Source: Olleya sp. YS (GTDB lineage: Bacteria; Bacteroidota; Bacteroidia; Flavobacteriales; Flavobacteriaceae). Taken from it: DNA of 64,000 nt. Under the pieces are notes generated by a model. The model saw only the letters and a program-made list of their open reading frames with translations, did not search any database and had not been told where the DNA came from. Below are positions 26,879-37,800 of the stretch, piece by piece. The stretch is taken from positions 1,586,001 through 1,650,000 of the forward strand of contig NZ_CP121685.1 in assembly GCF_029760915.1 (NCBI RefSeq), written 5' to 3'. The position numbers were made by a program, and so were the translations under genes. Position 1 is the stretch's first letter. Every line of letters begins with the position of its first letter.

Positions 26879-27644
26879 AATGCCAAGTATTTAAGTGTTG
26901 CATATAATGGTGCGCAGTTAAATCAAATTGTACAGGTACTACAGATAAATATCCTTCTGCTAAGGCGTGTTCATCGGTATCTGTTCCTTTATCATAATTT
27001 ACAAATTCGCCAGTTAACCAATAGTAGTCTTTGCCTTGTGGTGTTTTTCGCTTGTCAAATTTTTCTTTCCAATTAGCACGTGCTTGTCTGCAAATTTTAA
27101 TGCCTTTTATGTCTTCTTCTTTTAAATTAGGGATATTAACATTTAATACAACACCTTCTGCAATACCATGTTTTAAAGCATTTTCTGCAATTTGCTTCAC
27201 ATACTTTTTTGACGCTTTAAAATTAGCATCCCAACTGTAATCTAGTAACGAAAATCCAATAGCTGGAATGCCTTCAATTCCAGCTTCCACAGCAGCACTC
27301 ATCGTTCCAGAATAAATTACATTTATTGAGCTGTTAGATCCATGATTAATACCAGACACACATAAATCTGGACGTCTGTCTAGTACCTCGTTAATAGCAA
27401 TTTTTACACAATCTGCTGGTGTACCAGAGCAACTATATTGTTGTGTTTTATCTCCTTTTTTAGAGACTTTATCCAAATGTAATACGCTATTTATGGTTAT
27501 GGCATGACCCATTCCACTTTGTGGACTATCTGGAGCCACAACAACAACATCACCCAAGGTTTCCATAACTTCTATTAAAGTTAGAATTCCTGGTGCAGTT
27601 ATACCATCATCATTAGTCACCAAAATAAGTGGTTTTTTACTCAT
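26868..27644 (-). CDS. surE: 5'/3'-nucleotidase SurE
   Basis: SurE is a metal-dependent phosphatase acting on nucleoside monophosphates during stationary-phase survival. The 258-residue protein has the metal-binding ILVTNDDGITAPG at the N terminus, VVAPDSPQSGMGHAITI, CSGTPADCVKIA, CVSGINHGSN and YSGTMSAAVEAGIEGIPAIGFSL. Length and motif order are normal. It is the first gene of the minus-strand group leading to lpxB and comEC, and is divergent from the tail-specific protease. Confidence 0.94.
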   Translation of the reverse strand: MSKKPLILVTNDDGITAPGILTLIEVMETLGDVVVVAPDSPQSGMGHAITINSVLHLDKVSKKGDKTQQYSCSGTPADCVKIAINEVLDRRPDLCVSGINHGSNSSINVIYSGTMSAAVEAGIEGIPAIGFSLLDYSWDANFKASKKYVKQIAENALKHGIAEGVVLNVNIPNLKEEDIKGIKICRQARANWKEKFDKRKTPQGKDYYWLTGEFVNYDKGTDTDEHALAEGYLSVVPVQFDLTAHHYMQHLNTWHFEQ

Positions 27645-27797
27645 AAAATAAGATTAATTAACTTAGCTAAAATACATAAAATCTTACGTAACTACTCAAT
27701 TTAATCAGTTTAACAAAAAATTAGCGAGTTTAGATTTTATTGGCATGGTTTTTTCTTTACTTTAGTAGAAATTTCCCAAAAATATAAATAGAGACAG

Positions 27798-29966
27798 ATG
27801 AAAAGGAATTATAATATTATTTTGCTAGTGCTAGTTTTAGCATTTGGTTCTTGTAGTTTTACTGCTAAAGTTGAAGACAATCCAGATAAAGATAAGTTGT
27901 TAATTCAAATTATAACCTTGGCTTTAGATCAGTTACATTTTGAACCAAAACAATTAAATGATGCGTTTTCAGCTGAAATATACTCCGATTACTTAGAATT
28001 AGTTGATCCTTTAAAACGATATTTTTTACAATCAGATATTAATGATTTTAAGAAGTTTGAAACAGAAATTGATGACCAGTTAAGAGCGTATGATATTTCG
28101 TTTTTTAATGTAGTACATGAGCGATTAGTACAACGTCAACAAGAAGTAAAACAATTTTATAAGGACATTTTAGCTAAACCTTTTAACTTTAATGAGAATG
28201 AAGAGTATAATGCAGATTACGAATCGTTACCTTATGTAAAAAGTAAAAAAGAATTAAAAGAGCGTTGGAGACAGCAGTTAAAATTTAATACTTTATCTAG
28301 TTATGCAGATGCTATCGATCAGCAAAATAATAATAGTTTTGGAGACCAAAAGGCTTTAAATGATGGTGAAGAGACTACAAGCGAGCCAGAAGAATTTAAG
28401 TCTTTAAAACAATTGGAAGAAGAAGCTAGAAACGAAACGCTAAAAACTCTAGATAATTACTTTACAGATTATATTGAAGATATGGATCGTGAAGATTGGT
28501 TCTCTATGTATGTTAATACTATTGTAGAAGAGTTTGATCCTCACACGTCATACATGGCTCCAACAGATAAAGATAGATTTGACCAACAAATGTCAGGGAA
28601 ATTAGAAGGGATTGGTGCACGTTTACAAAAGAAAATGGACTACATTAAGATAGTCGAATTAATATCTGGTGGACCAGCTTGGAGAGATGGACAAATAGAA
28701 GTTGGAGACGTTATTATGAAAGTGCGTCAGAATAAAGAAAAAGAAGCAGTTAGCGTTGTAGGTATGCGTATTGACGATGCTATAAAATTAATAAAAGGAC
28801 CTAAAGGCACTAAAGTGGTTTTAACCATGAAAAAGGTTGATGGAACCATTGAAGATTATACCATTACTAGAGATATTGTAGAGCTTGAAGAGACTTATGC
28901 AAAATCTTCAATCGTTAAAAAAGAAGATAAAAACTACGGAATTATCAACTTACCTAAGTTTTATGTTGATTTTGAAGACTATAAAAATCGTAATGCTGCA
29001 ACAGATATTAAACTAGAAATTGAGCGTCTTAAAGAGCAAGGTATAGAAGGATTAGTTTTAGACTTACGTAATAATGGAGGTGGTTCTTTACGAACTGTTG
29101 TAGATATAGCTGGTTTATTTATTAAAGATGGTCCAATTGTACAAGTACGCTCTACAGACGAACCAAAAGAAATACTTAGAGATACAGATAAGTCAATTGT
29201 TTGGGATGGACCTTTAGTAATAATGGTTAACGAGTTGTCTGCTTCAGCTTCAGAGATACTAGCAGCAGCTATGCAAGATTACAAACGTGCAATTATTATT
29301 GGAAGTAACCAAACCTATGGTAAAGGAACAGTACAAAATGTGTTAGACTTAAATCGAATGGTGCGTAATAGTTCTCACGGAGATTTAGGTGCTTTAAAAT
29401 TAACACGTCAGAAGTTTTACCGTATCAATGGAGGATCCACTCAATTAGAAGGTGTTAAAAGTGATGTAGTTGTACCAGACCGTTATAGTTTTATTGAAAT
29501 TGGAGAACGTGATCAGGAAAATCCATTAGCTTGGGACAAAATAACACCTGTAGATTATGAATTATGGGATAGATATTATGATTATGATCGTACCATATCT
29601 AGAAGTAAAGAGCGTATGGCTAATAACGAACAGTTAAAGTTAATCGAGGACAATGCACGTTGGGCAAAAACCAAAATGGATGAAAACACTTATTCGCTTA
29701 ACTACGAGAAGTATAAGTCTAAATTAAAGCTAAATGAAGAAGAGGCTAAGCAATTTGATGCTATTTCAGATTATAAAACAGACTTAACGTTTCAGTCTTT
29801 ACCTTACGAACAGCAATTATTTGAACAAGACACGATATTACGTGATAAGCGTACAAGATGGCATGAAAACTTAAGTAAAGATGTTTATGTTGAAGAAGCA
29901 TTAAACGTGTTAAACGACTTAAAAATGACTTACGAAATTAAGAAAGTAGCTACTTTAAAAGATTAA
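27798..29966 (+). CDS. Carboxy-terminal processing (tail-specific) protease, S41 family
   Basis: This 722-residue lipoprotein (signal ending LVLAFGSC) is a Prc/Tsp-type serine protease of the periplasm. A long N-terminal helical domain precedes a PDZ domain around residues 250-350 (GIGARLQKKMDYIKIVELISGGPAWRDGQIEVGDVIMKV). The catalytic core has GLVLDLRNNGGGSL, then the Ser of NELSASASEILAAAMQDY and the Lys of QTYGKGTVQ, forming the Ser-Lys dyad. A C-terminal DUF3340-like helical region follows. It trims C termini of envelope proteins. The ABC permease gene begins 8 bases later. Confidence 0.92.
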   Translation: MKRNYNIILLVLVLAFGSCSFTAKVEDNPDKDKLLIQIITLALDQLHFEPKQLNDAFSAEIYSDYLELVDPLKRYFLQSDINDFKKFETEIDDQLRAYDISFFNVVHERLVQRQQEVKQFYKDILAKPFNFNENEEYNADYESLPYVKSKKELKERWRQQLKFNTLSSYADAIDQQNNNSFGDQKALNDGEETTSEPEEFKSLKQLEEEARNETLKTLDNYFTDYIEDMDREDWFSMYVNTIVEEFDPHTSYMAPTDKDRFDQQMSGKLEGIGARLQKKMDYIKIVELISGGPAWRDGQIEVGDVIMKVRQNKEKEAVSVVGMRIDDAIKLIKGPKGTKVVLTMKKVDGTIEDYTITRDIVELEETYAKSSIVKKEDKNYGIINLPKFYVDFEDYKNRNAATDIKLEIERLKEQGIEGLVLDLRNNGGGSLRTVVDIAGLFIKDGPIVQVRSTDEPKEILRDTDKSIVWDGPLVIMVNELSASASEILAAAMQDYKRAIIIGSNQTYGKGTVQNVLDLNRMVRNSSHGDLGALKLTRQKFYRINGGSTQLEGVKSDVVVPDRYSFIEIGERDQENPLAWDKITPVDYELWDRYYDYDRTISRSKERMANNEQLKLIEDNARWAKTKMDENTYSLNYEKYKSKLKLNEEEAKQFDAISDYKTDLTFQSLPYEQQLFEQDTILRDKRTRWHENLSKDVYVEEALNVLNDLKMTYEIKKVATLKD

Positions 29967-29974
29967 AAAATTAA

Positions 29975-31069
29975 ATGAGTCAACAAACACACTCATTATC
30001 TCAATTAGCGCTTCAAAAGTTTAAAAAAAACTTTTGGGGCGTTTTTAGTTTAGTCTTCATTGGTGTGGTAGGATTAATTTCTGTGTTTGCTTATGTCTTT
30101 GCGCCTGATGCATCACAATACGCTAATCAAATGCATGTGTCCATACACTCTAAATCGCCAGGATTTAGTGTGGATATGTTGACTATTCCATCTCAAATAA
30201 AAAACGACCAATCCTTCTTAGATAAAGTGTTTTTTGGCAATAAAAATACGGATACCGAAATCCCAATTTCTAATTATAGTATTATTGGAAATCAATTAAC
30301 CTATACAGAGTATGCTTCAGATGGATTAGAAGGCGTTACAAAAACAATCAATGCAGATTTTATTAATAAAAATTCAGCAAAACAATACATAAAAGAAGTA
30401 ACATTTCATTTAGGAACTGATAAATATGGACGTGACTTATTAAGCAGATTATTAGTAGGTGCTCGCATCTCTTTTTTTATTGGTTTTGTAGCAGTATTCA
30501 TATCATTAGTTATAGGCATTTTTATGGGTAGTCTTGCAGGATATTATGGTGGAAAAGTAGATACATTAATTATGTGGATTATTAATGTTACTTGGTCTAT
30601 TCCAACATTATTATTAGTTATCGCAATCACATTAGCACTAGGTAAAGGGTTTTGGCAAGTATTTATTGCAGTAGGACTAACCATGTGGGTAGAAGTGGCT
30701 AGAGTCGTAAGAGGACAAATTATAAGTGCAAAACAGATGCAGTATGTAACAGCTGCTCGTGCATTAGGATTTAACGATTTCAGAATTATTACAAAACATA
30801 TTTTACCAAATATTTTAGCACCAGTAATAGTTATAAGTGCTGCAAATTTTGCTGCAGCTATATTAATAGAATCTGGATTAAGTTTTTTAGGTATTGGCGC
30901 ACAACCACCTATGGCTAGTTGGGGAGCTATGATAAAAGATCACTATAACTATATTATTTTAGGTAAACCCTATCTGGCAATCATACCAGGCTTATGTATT
31001 ATGTTATTAGTTATGGCATTTATGTTAATTGGAAATGCCTTACGCGATGCATTAGATGTAAAGCACTAA
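29975..31069 (+). CDS. ABC transporter permease, OppC/DppC type
   Basis: This 364-residue inner-membrane protein resembles the second permease of oligopeptide/dipeptide importers. The N terminus has one helix, then a roughly 90-residue periplasmic insertion. It continues with HLGTDKYGRDLLSRLLVGARISFFIGF, the typical entry to BPD_transp_1, and the EAA loop YVTAARALGFNDFRIITKHILPNILAP. No partner permease, ATPase or binding protein is adjacent, so the rest of the transporter must be elsewhere. Coupling with the upstream protease suggests handling of peptides. Confidence 0.87.
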   Translation: MSQQTHSLSQLALQKFKKNFWGVFSLVFIGVVGLISVFAYVFAPDASQYANQMHVSIHSKSPGFSVDMLTIPSQIKNDQSFLDKVFFGNKNTDTEIPISNYSIIGNQLTYTEYASDGLEGVTKTINADFINKNSAKQYIKEVTFHLGTDKYGRDLLSRLLVGARISFFIGFVAVFISLVIGIFMGSLAGYYGGKVDTLIMWIINVTWSIPTLLLVIAITLALGKGFWQVFIAVGLTMWVEVARVVRGQIISAKQMQYVTAARALGFNDFRIITKHILPNILAPVIVISAANFAAAILIESGLSFLGIGAQPPMASWGAMIKDHYNYIILGKPYLAIIPGLCIMLLVMAFMLIGNALRDALDVKH

Positions 31070-31175
31070 TTAATCTTTAATATTTTATTTCACACATTAG
31101 TTGATAATCTTGTCAACTTGTTAAAATATATACGACTAACCCATATAATCCGTATTTTTGAGTAACAGCGTAACT

Positions 31176-33560
31176 ATGATTAAAGATTTAAACGACAATA
31201 TAAACCTTCCGTTCTCGCTACAAATTAGCTTTAATAAGCTAATTGAGCGATATGAAGATTTGGCAAAAAGTAACGACCAATTTCTTGCTGCCAGAGCTCG
31301 TCACGTTCTTAAAGCGCAAGAGTCTCATCCTATATTAAGAGAAGGGTTTAGTGAAGTTTCAGTCTTGGAAAAGCACAAAAAGGAAATTCAAATACTACTT
31401 CAGGATGCCTTTAGTGAAGTATTAAGTTTAAACGAAATTAAAACAGCAAGTGTACCGTATCATAATTTTATTTTCAATGCTTCAAAACGGTTTGAAAATA
31501 TTTTAAAAACTGCAGGACCAGATTTTGAATTAGTTATTAAAAACATGCCTGAAAACGATTGGTATATTTTAGGTTGTACCATAATTATGAATTTCTGTTA
31601 TGGTTACAATGCTAATTTTAAACGTCCATTGTATTACGAAATTCCTGATATAAATGGTATAATTAGAATATACAAAATCTTGTATAATGCAGATTTTATG
31701 GAGATTATACCAACTGCTAAAGCTCCTAAATTAACACGCGAAGATTTTCATGAGTTGTTAGATAATTTTGATAATATAGATTTATGGAAAGCTAAATTTC
31801 CGCCTAACAGCTATATCTCTAAAGGGTTTGTAATTTCTAATATTTTTGATGTCACAGACGATCAAGCTATTTCTGATATTAAAACGACATTAATTGGAAG
31901 TGACAAACGGAAGGATAAGAGATTTATGGGTGATTTTCAAAACGTATTTCGTTCTTTATTAAATGTCAATGACTTACAAGTAGGTTTTTCTATTTATAAT
32001 GAAGAAGAAAACGCTTTAATGCAAGTCCATGATTCTGGAATAAGTAGTTTTTTATTACAAGCTAAAGAAGAGTTTAATTGTAAAAATTTATTTTGCCATT
32101 TTAGTTATGACAAAATTTTAAAAGACAAAGCTAATTTCGCTATTTCAGATGTAGATAAAAGTTTTGAACAGTCAAAGGGACAAGCGCCTCAAGTTAAAGT
32201 ATTACAAGAGCAAGGTTTTAAAAGCGCCATTTTTGCACCAATTGCAGAGCATGGAAAATTATTAGCTGTATTAGAGTTAGTATCTAAAACTCCAAGAGCA
32301 TTAAATAGTATAAACTCTAAGAAATTGGAAGATGTTATGCCTTTTATACTCTCTGCTGTAAAACGCTCAAAAAGAGAAGAAGAAAATTTAATACAAGCAA
32401 TAATACAAAGAGAGTGTACCTCTATCCACCCAAGTGTAAAATGGAAGTTTGAAAAGGCAGCAAGACGATTTATAACAGAAGAACACCAAGGAAATAAAAA
32501 TCCAACTTTTAGTAAAATAAGTTTTGACAATGTATTTCCTTTATTTGGACAAATTGATGTCAAAGGATCTTCTGATGCCAGAAATAATGCGACTCAAAAA
32601 GATTTATCGCTTCAACTTAAAATGGTAGAGCGTATTGTTAAAACTGCTTTTGAAACTGAAAAACTTCCAATTTTTGAGCAGCTTTTATTTCAAATTAAGT
32701 CTTATAAAAAAACACTAAAAACAGATTTTAAAGTCGATAGTGAACAGAAAATAACTCAATTTTTTCTAAATGAAATTGAGCCACTTTTTAAATACCAATT
32801 AAAATCTAAATCACATTTAACAGAAGTTATAGAAGATTATTACAATAAAGTTGACGATACGTTAAACGTTATTTACTTCTATCGTAAAAATTATGATGAC
32901 ACAATTAGTTTGATAAACAAAAATATGTCTTCATTGCTTGATAGAAAACAGATTGAGGCTCAAAAAATGTACCCTCATTTTTTTGAACGTTATAAAACAG
33001 ATGGTGTAGAACATAACTTGTATATAGGAGAATCTATAACTAAAGAGGAATCGTTTAATAAAATTTATTTATACAATCTTCGCTTATGGCAATTACAGGT
33101 AATGTGTGATATGGAAAATGCCTATTACAATCACCAAAATGAATATCCTCTAGCATTAGATGTCGCCTCTATGATTTTAGTGTTTAACCAACCGTTATCT
33201 ATAAGATTTAGAACAGATGAAAAACACTTTGATGTTGATGGAACTTATAACGCAAGATATGAAGTGGTTAAAAAGCGTGTTGATAAAGCAAATATTAAAG
33301 GCACAGAAGAGCGTGTTACAGATCAAGGTAAATTGACCATTGTATATTCTCAAAAGGAGGACGAAATAGAATATTTAAAGTATGTCAATTTCTTACAAGC
33401 TAAACATAAATTGGGTGATGAGGTTGAAATATTAGAATTAGAAGACTTGCAAGGTGTAACAGGTTTGAAAGCAATACGAGTTAATATTCTGTATCACAAA
33501 GAATCTAACGATAAAGAGTTTTATACCTACGATGATCTAATGAGTGAGATTAAATCTTAA
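31176..33560 (+). CDS. GAF-domain protein of unknown role
   Basis: I chose ATG 31176 (794 residues) over a TTG six codons earlier. The protein is soluble. A GAF domain lies at roughly residues 255-400 (NVNDLQVGFSIYNEEENALMQVHDSGISSFLL ... GFKSAIFAPIAEHGKLLAVLELVSKTPRAL). It is flanked by long helical regions, with no recognisable histidine kinase, cyclase, GGDEF or DNA-binding domain. GAF domains bind small ligands such as cyclic nucleotides. Its last 11 bases overlap the end of the convergent HD-PycTM gene. A link between the two is suggestive but unproved. Confidence 0.78.
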   Translation: MIKDLNDNINLPFSLQISFNKLIERYEDLAKSNDQFLAARARHVLKAQESHPILREGFSEVSVLEKHKKEIQILLQDAFSEVLSLNEIKTASVPYHNFIFNASKRFENILKTAGPDFELVIKNMPENDWYILGCTIIMNFCYGYNANFKRPLYYEIPDINGIIRIYKILYNADFMEIIPTAKAPKLTREDFHELLDNFDNIDLWKAKFPPNSYISKGFVISNIFDVTDDQAISDIKTTLIGSDKRKDKRFMGDFQNVFRSLLNVNDLQVGFSIYNEEENALMQVHDSGISSFLLQAKEEFNCKNLFCHFSYDKILKDKANFAISDVDKSFEQSKGQAPQVKVLQEQGFKSAIFAPIAEHGKLLAVLELVSKTPRALNSINSKKLEDVMPFILSAVKRSKREEENLIQAIIQRECTSIHPSVKWKFEKAARRFITEEHQGNKNPTFSKISFDNVFPLFGQIDVKGSSDARNNATQKDLSLQLKMVERIVKTAFETEKLPIFEQLLFQIKSYKKTLKTDFKVDSEQKITQFFLNEIEPLFKYQLKSKSHLTEVIEDYYNKVDDTLNVIYFYRKNYDDTISLINKNMSSLLDRKQIEAQKMYPHFFERYKTDGVEHNLYIGESITKEESFNKIYLYNLRLWQLQVMCDMENAYYNHQNEYPLALDVASMILVFNQPLSIRFRTDEKHFDVDGTYNARYEVVKKRVDKANIKGTEERVTDQGKLTIVYSQKEDEIEYLKYVNFLQAKHKLGDEVEILELEDLQGVTGLKAIRVNILYHKESNDKEFYTYDDLMSEIKS

Positions 33561-34824
33561 TAACATAAAAGTCTTTTAAATCTTGCATTTTAGGAGTTAT
33601 AATCTCTACTTCTGTAGTTTCTAATACATCTTGTAAATTTGCGCCTGGGTTATTTTTTACAGCAACACCAAAAGCAATCAAGGACGTAATAATTCCAATC
33701 ATAAATATTGTATAGGTTACTCGTAATAGTCTATATTTTCTTTCTAAAACCTTACCCAAGAAGTATAAATCTTTAGTTAATGAGTTGTACACATAATTTT
33801 TATCCTTCAGCATCTCGTTTATAGCCCATTCAAATTCATTAAGTTCCATTTTATGAAAATTACCAAAAAACGTTAAGTTTACCTTTTTGTTTTCTACATC
33901 TTCTTTAGTAAACTGTCCACTAGTAACATTTGGTCGTGTGGCTATTATAGACATAACCATAGAAATAACACTAAATAATGTAAAAATTACTGTTGGCCAT
34001 GTTAAATAAGGGTTAGTATCCAATTTAGAAATTAAATTAGCCAATACTACAGATATAATAATAGCATTTACAGACAGTAATATGTTAGCTTTAGTATCCG
34101 CAATATCGCTAAGCTTTATATGATTTCTTAAGGCAGTTCTATAAAAAGACTGGATAGCACGTTCTGGACTATCGTTTTTAAACTGTGCTTTGTACTTAGC
34201 TTTAAGCTTTTCTGTTTTAAGTTTTGTTTTCTGTTTCTTTTTTGTTTTAATTAATTTTGCTAGGTTTTTTTCTTTTCTTTTTTGCCAATTCTGAAGCGCG
34301 TAATCTGTATGATAAGAATGTTTTTTTGATAAAACTTTAATATTTTCATCTAACCATTCTCTAGGCGAATAGTTAGCTACTCCAGCTAGTTCTAATTCTT
34401 TTCTTAAAAACTCACTAGCTTCAGGAAAATATTTTTTACCAAAGTGAGATGAGTCTGCATCACGTAATATTTTTTCAAGTTCATTTTGCGGTTCAACATC
34501 AAATTTAGTAGCTAGAATACAATCTTCAATTTTTTGTATTGTTTTATCCGAAACCCCTTCGTCTGATAAAAATTTTCGTGCTATTTCAGCACTAACTTTT
34601 TCGTGTCCAATACGTGTCTTTACATAGCCAACATCGTGCAGTAAAGCTGCTAATTGTAAAACTTCTGCATCCTTAACACCAATTTTAGAATTATCTATAA
34701 TTTCTTTCGTACTTTTAAATACTCGTAAGGTATGTGTGTGGTTGTGGTAAACTATGGTGTTAGGCAGCTCATTTTTAAGGAGTTCGAAAACAAATGCTTC
34801 AGTTTTTTCTATGATTTTAGACAT
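33550..34824 (-). CDS. HD phosphohydrolase fused to a Pycsar-effector-like (PycTM) membrane domain
   Basis: With ATG 34824 the protein has 424 residues. The N-terminal HD domain retains its metal ligands: His29/His31 in YHNHTHT, His63-Asp64 in LLHDVGY, His74, and Asp in RDADSSHF (residues 122-124). A very basic helical linker (about 181-212) follows. The C-terminal part (about 220-390) has three hydrophobic segments and the sequence SFYRTALRNHIKLSDIADTKANILLSVNAIIISVVL. That matches the DUF5706/PycTM domain of Pycsar antiphage effectors, which are triggered by cCMP or cUMP. No pyrimidine cyclase is visible nearby, so it may be a stand-alone nucleotide-signalling protein rather than a full Pycsar system. 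Confidence 0.82.
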   Translation of the reverse strand: MSKIIEKTEAFVFELLKNELPNTIVYHNHTHTLRVFKSTKEIIDNSKIGVKDAEVLQLAALLHDVGYVKTRIGHEKVSAEIARKFLSDEGVSDKTIQKIEDCILATKFDVEPQNELEKILRDADSSHFGKKYFPEASEFLRKELELAGVANYSPREWLDENIKVLSKKHSYHTDYALQNWQKRKEKNLAKLIKTKKKQKTKLKTEKLKAKYKAQFKNDSPERAIQSFYRTALRNHIKLSDIADTKANILLSVNAIIISVVLANLISKLDTNPYLTWPTVIFTLFSVISMVMSIIATRPNVTSGQFTKEDVENKKVNLTFFGNFHKMELNEFEWAINEMLKDKNYVYNSLTKDLYFLGKVLERKYRLLRVTYTIFMIGIITSLIAFGVAVKNNPGANLQDVLETTEVEIITPKMQDLKDFYVIKI

Positions 34825-34880
34825 ATATACGTATTTAGACCAATCCAAATTACTAAAAAAATAAAACTAAAATTCTATAA

Positions 34881-37800
34881 ATGACTAAAAATAACATAAT
34901 CCTAACGTTTATTTTTGCTGTCTTATTAACCAATTGTGCATCGTTTGAAGCGCAATACAAAGACGAAAACCCAGTAGTAAATCCACTTCCTAATAAGCCA
35001 ATCCACAAAACATTTTATTTAATTGGTGATGCAGGAAAATCACCTAAAGACGGATACTCTAAAGGGTTAATTGCATTTAGAGATTACATTAAAAATACAG
35101 ATACAAAAAAAGACTATGCTGTTTTTTTAGGAGACAATATCTATCCCTCTGGATTACCCGATAAAGACCACGAATCTTATGAAGATGCTAAAAATTATCT
35201 GCAAGCACAAGTCGATGCGGTAAAGGATTTTAATGGTGAAATAGTATTCATTCCTGGTAATCATGATTGGTACTCTGATGGGTTAAAAGGTTTAAAAAAT
35301 GAAGAAAAATATATCGAGGACGCTTTAGGTAAAAATACATATCAACCAGAAGATGGTTGTCCATTAGAAGTTATTGAGGTTAGCGATAAAGTAGAACTAA
35401 TTGTTATTGATACCCAATGGTATTTAGAGAATTGGAACAAGCATCCAACCATAAATGATGAGTGTGAAATCAAAACCAGAGAACGTTTTTTACTAGAACT
35501 AGAAGGCGAATTTAAAAAGGCACAAAATAAAACGGTAATAGTAACTATGCATCATCCCATGTATACCAATGGTACTCATGGTGGTTTTTTTACTGCAGAC
35601 AAACACTTATATCCTACACAAAATAAAATACCCTTACCAATATTAGCGTCTTTTTTAGCACAAGTTAGAACACAAGGTGGTGTATCTATTCAAGATCGTT
35701 ATAACGAGCGCTACAATAAAATGATGAATCGTATTGAAACTCTAGCATTAGAATATGACAATATCATCTTTGCTTCAGGACATGAACATTCGTTACAGTA
35801 CATAGAAAATGATGGAATCAAACAAATTGTTTCAGGTTCTGGTGCTAAAAAATCTGGTGCAGCATTAAGTAATAATGGATTGTTTGCTTATGGTAACCAA
35901 GGGTTTGCAACTTTTACTGTGTTTAAAGATGGTAGTAGTTATGTGAGTTTTTATAGCGAAGAAAATAATAAGGCTAAATTAATGTATACTAAGCAAGTTT
36001 TTGAAGAAGATGAGCCAGAATATGACATTTCTCAACTACCTGACACTTTTCCTTCTACCACGGAAGCATCTATTTACACTAAAGACGAAACAGATAAATC
36101 AGATGTATATGAAGCATTATTTGGAGATAAATATAGAGAACTATACAGTAAAAAAGTAGAGGTACAAGTAGCTACACTAGATACATTATATGGTGGTTTA
36201 GAAATAGTTAGAGAAGGCGGTGGGCACCAAACCAGATCTTTGCGATTGCAAACTAAAGATGGACGTCAATTAAACATGAGAGCCTTACGTAAAAGTGCCA
36301 CACAGTATCTACAAACAGTTATCTTTAAAGAAACATATTTAGAAGACGATTTTGATAAAACTAAAGTTGAAGATTTAATTTTAGATTTTTATACAGCAGC
36401 ACATCCTTATGCTTTTATAGTAGTACCAGATTTATCACATGCTGCAGAAATATATCATACTAATCCAAAACTGTTTTATATTCCTAAGCATAAACATTTA
36501 AAGGATTACAATCGTGATTTTGGAGGCGAATTATACTTAATTGAAGAACGTCCAGAAGATAACTATACAGACGAAAGAAATTTTGGGTATGCAGATGATA
36601 TAGAAAGTACGCATGATATCATAAAAAAAATCAGAACTGATGAGAAGTATAAAATAGACGAAAATGCTTTTGTCAGAGCAAGATTGTTTGATATGCTTTT
36701 GGGCGATTGGGATAGACATCAGGATCAATGGAGATGGGCACAATTTAATCAAGAAAATGGTGATAAATTATACAAACCTATACCTAGAGATCGCGATCAA
36801 GTATTCTCAAATTTTGATGGTGCTTTACTAGATATTATGCGTGTAATTTCTGGATCTACCAAGCAGTTACAAGTATATGATGGTGAGCTTAAAGATATAG
36901 AGTGGATGAATAGTGCTGGAATAAAATTAGACAAAGTGCTAATTCAACAATCTGGTAAAGATGTATGGCTAAAACAAGCACAATTTTTACTAGATAATGT
37001 TACAGACAAAGTTATAGATGAAGCTTTTAATAAAGTTCCAGACGAGGTTAAAGACGAGACCCTTGAACAAATAAAAGTATTCTTAAAACAAAGACGAGGT
37101 AACTTGAAAGATATTGCAGAGCGGTATTATGACTATTTAAACGAATTGGTTGTACTTACAGGAACTGATAAGGATGATTATATTGAAGTTAAGCGAATTG
37201 GTGATAACGAAACACAAGTTATTATTTCTAGAATTAAAGATGGTAAAAAAGCAGATGTTATTGTAGACAGAACGTTTAACAAAGATGTGACAAAAGAACT
37301 TTGGATTTATGCTTTAGACGATGACGATGTTATAGAAGTAACAGGAAAAGCAAATAATTTAATATTTACCAGAATTGTAGGAGGACAAAACAATGATGAA
37401 TATATTATAAAAAATGGAAGACGCGTTCGTATTTACGACCATAAATCTAAACCTAATACAATTACAGAAAACAAAGGAGCAAAAATTAATCTAACAGATA
37501 TTTATAATAACAACTTGTTCGATTTTCAAAAAAATATTGTTAAAACAGGTGTTATTACTCCTAGTTTAGGATTTAATCCAGACGATGGATTAAAAGTTGG
37601 AATTGGACTAACCAAAACCACTAAAGGGTTTTCTCGTAATCCTTTTTCTCAGCAACATCGTTTTAATGGAGGTTACTTTTTTGCAACAGATGGATTTAGT
37701 TTAAATTATGATGGAGAGTTTGCAAACCTATTTGGAGATTGGAATTTACATATAGCAGGACAACTAACTAGCGAGAATTTTACCAATAACTTTTTTGGAT

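Noticed and set aside
31099-31118. Inverted repeat AGTTGA...TCAACT before the GAF gene
   Set aside because: Only six pairs with an 8-base loop and no T-run; not convincing as terminator or operator.
31158-31175. Earlier TTG start for the GAF protein
   Set aside because: An ATG is available six codons later and nothing in the extra residues suggests conservation.
33550-34848. Complete Pycsar antiphage operon
   Set aside because: The effector-like domain is present, but neither neighbour contains a nucleotide cyclase domain and all flanking genes look like ordinary chromosome.
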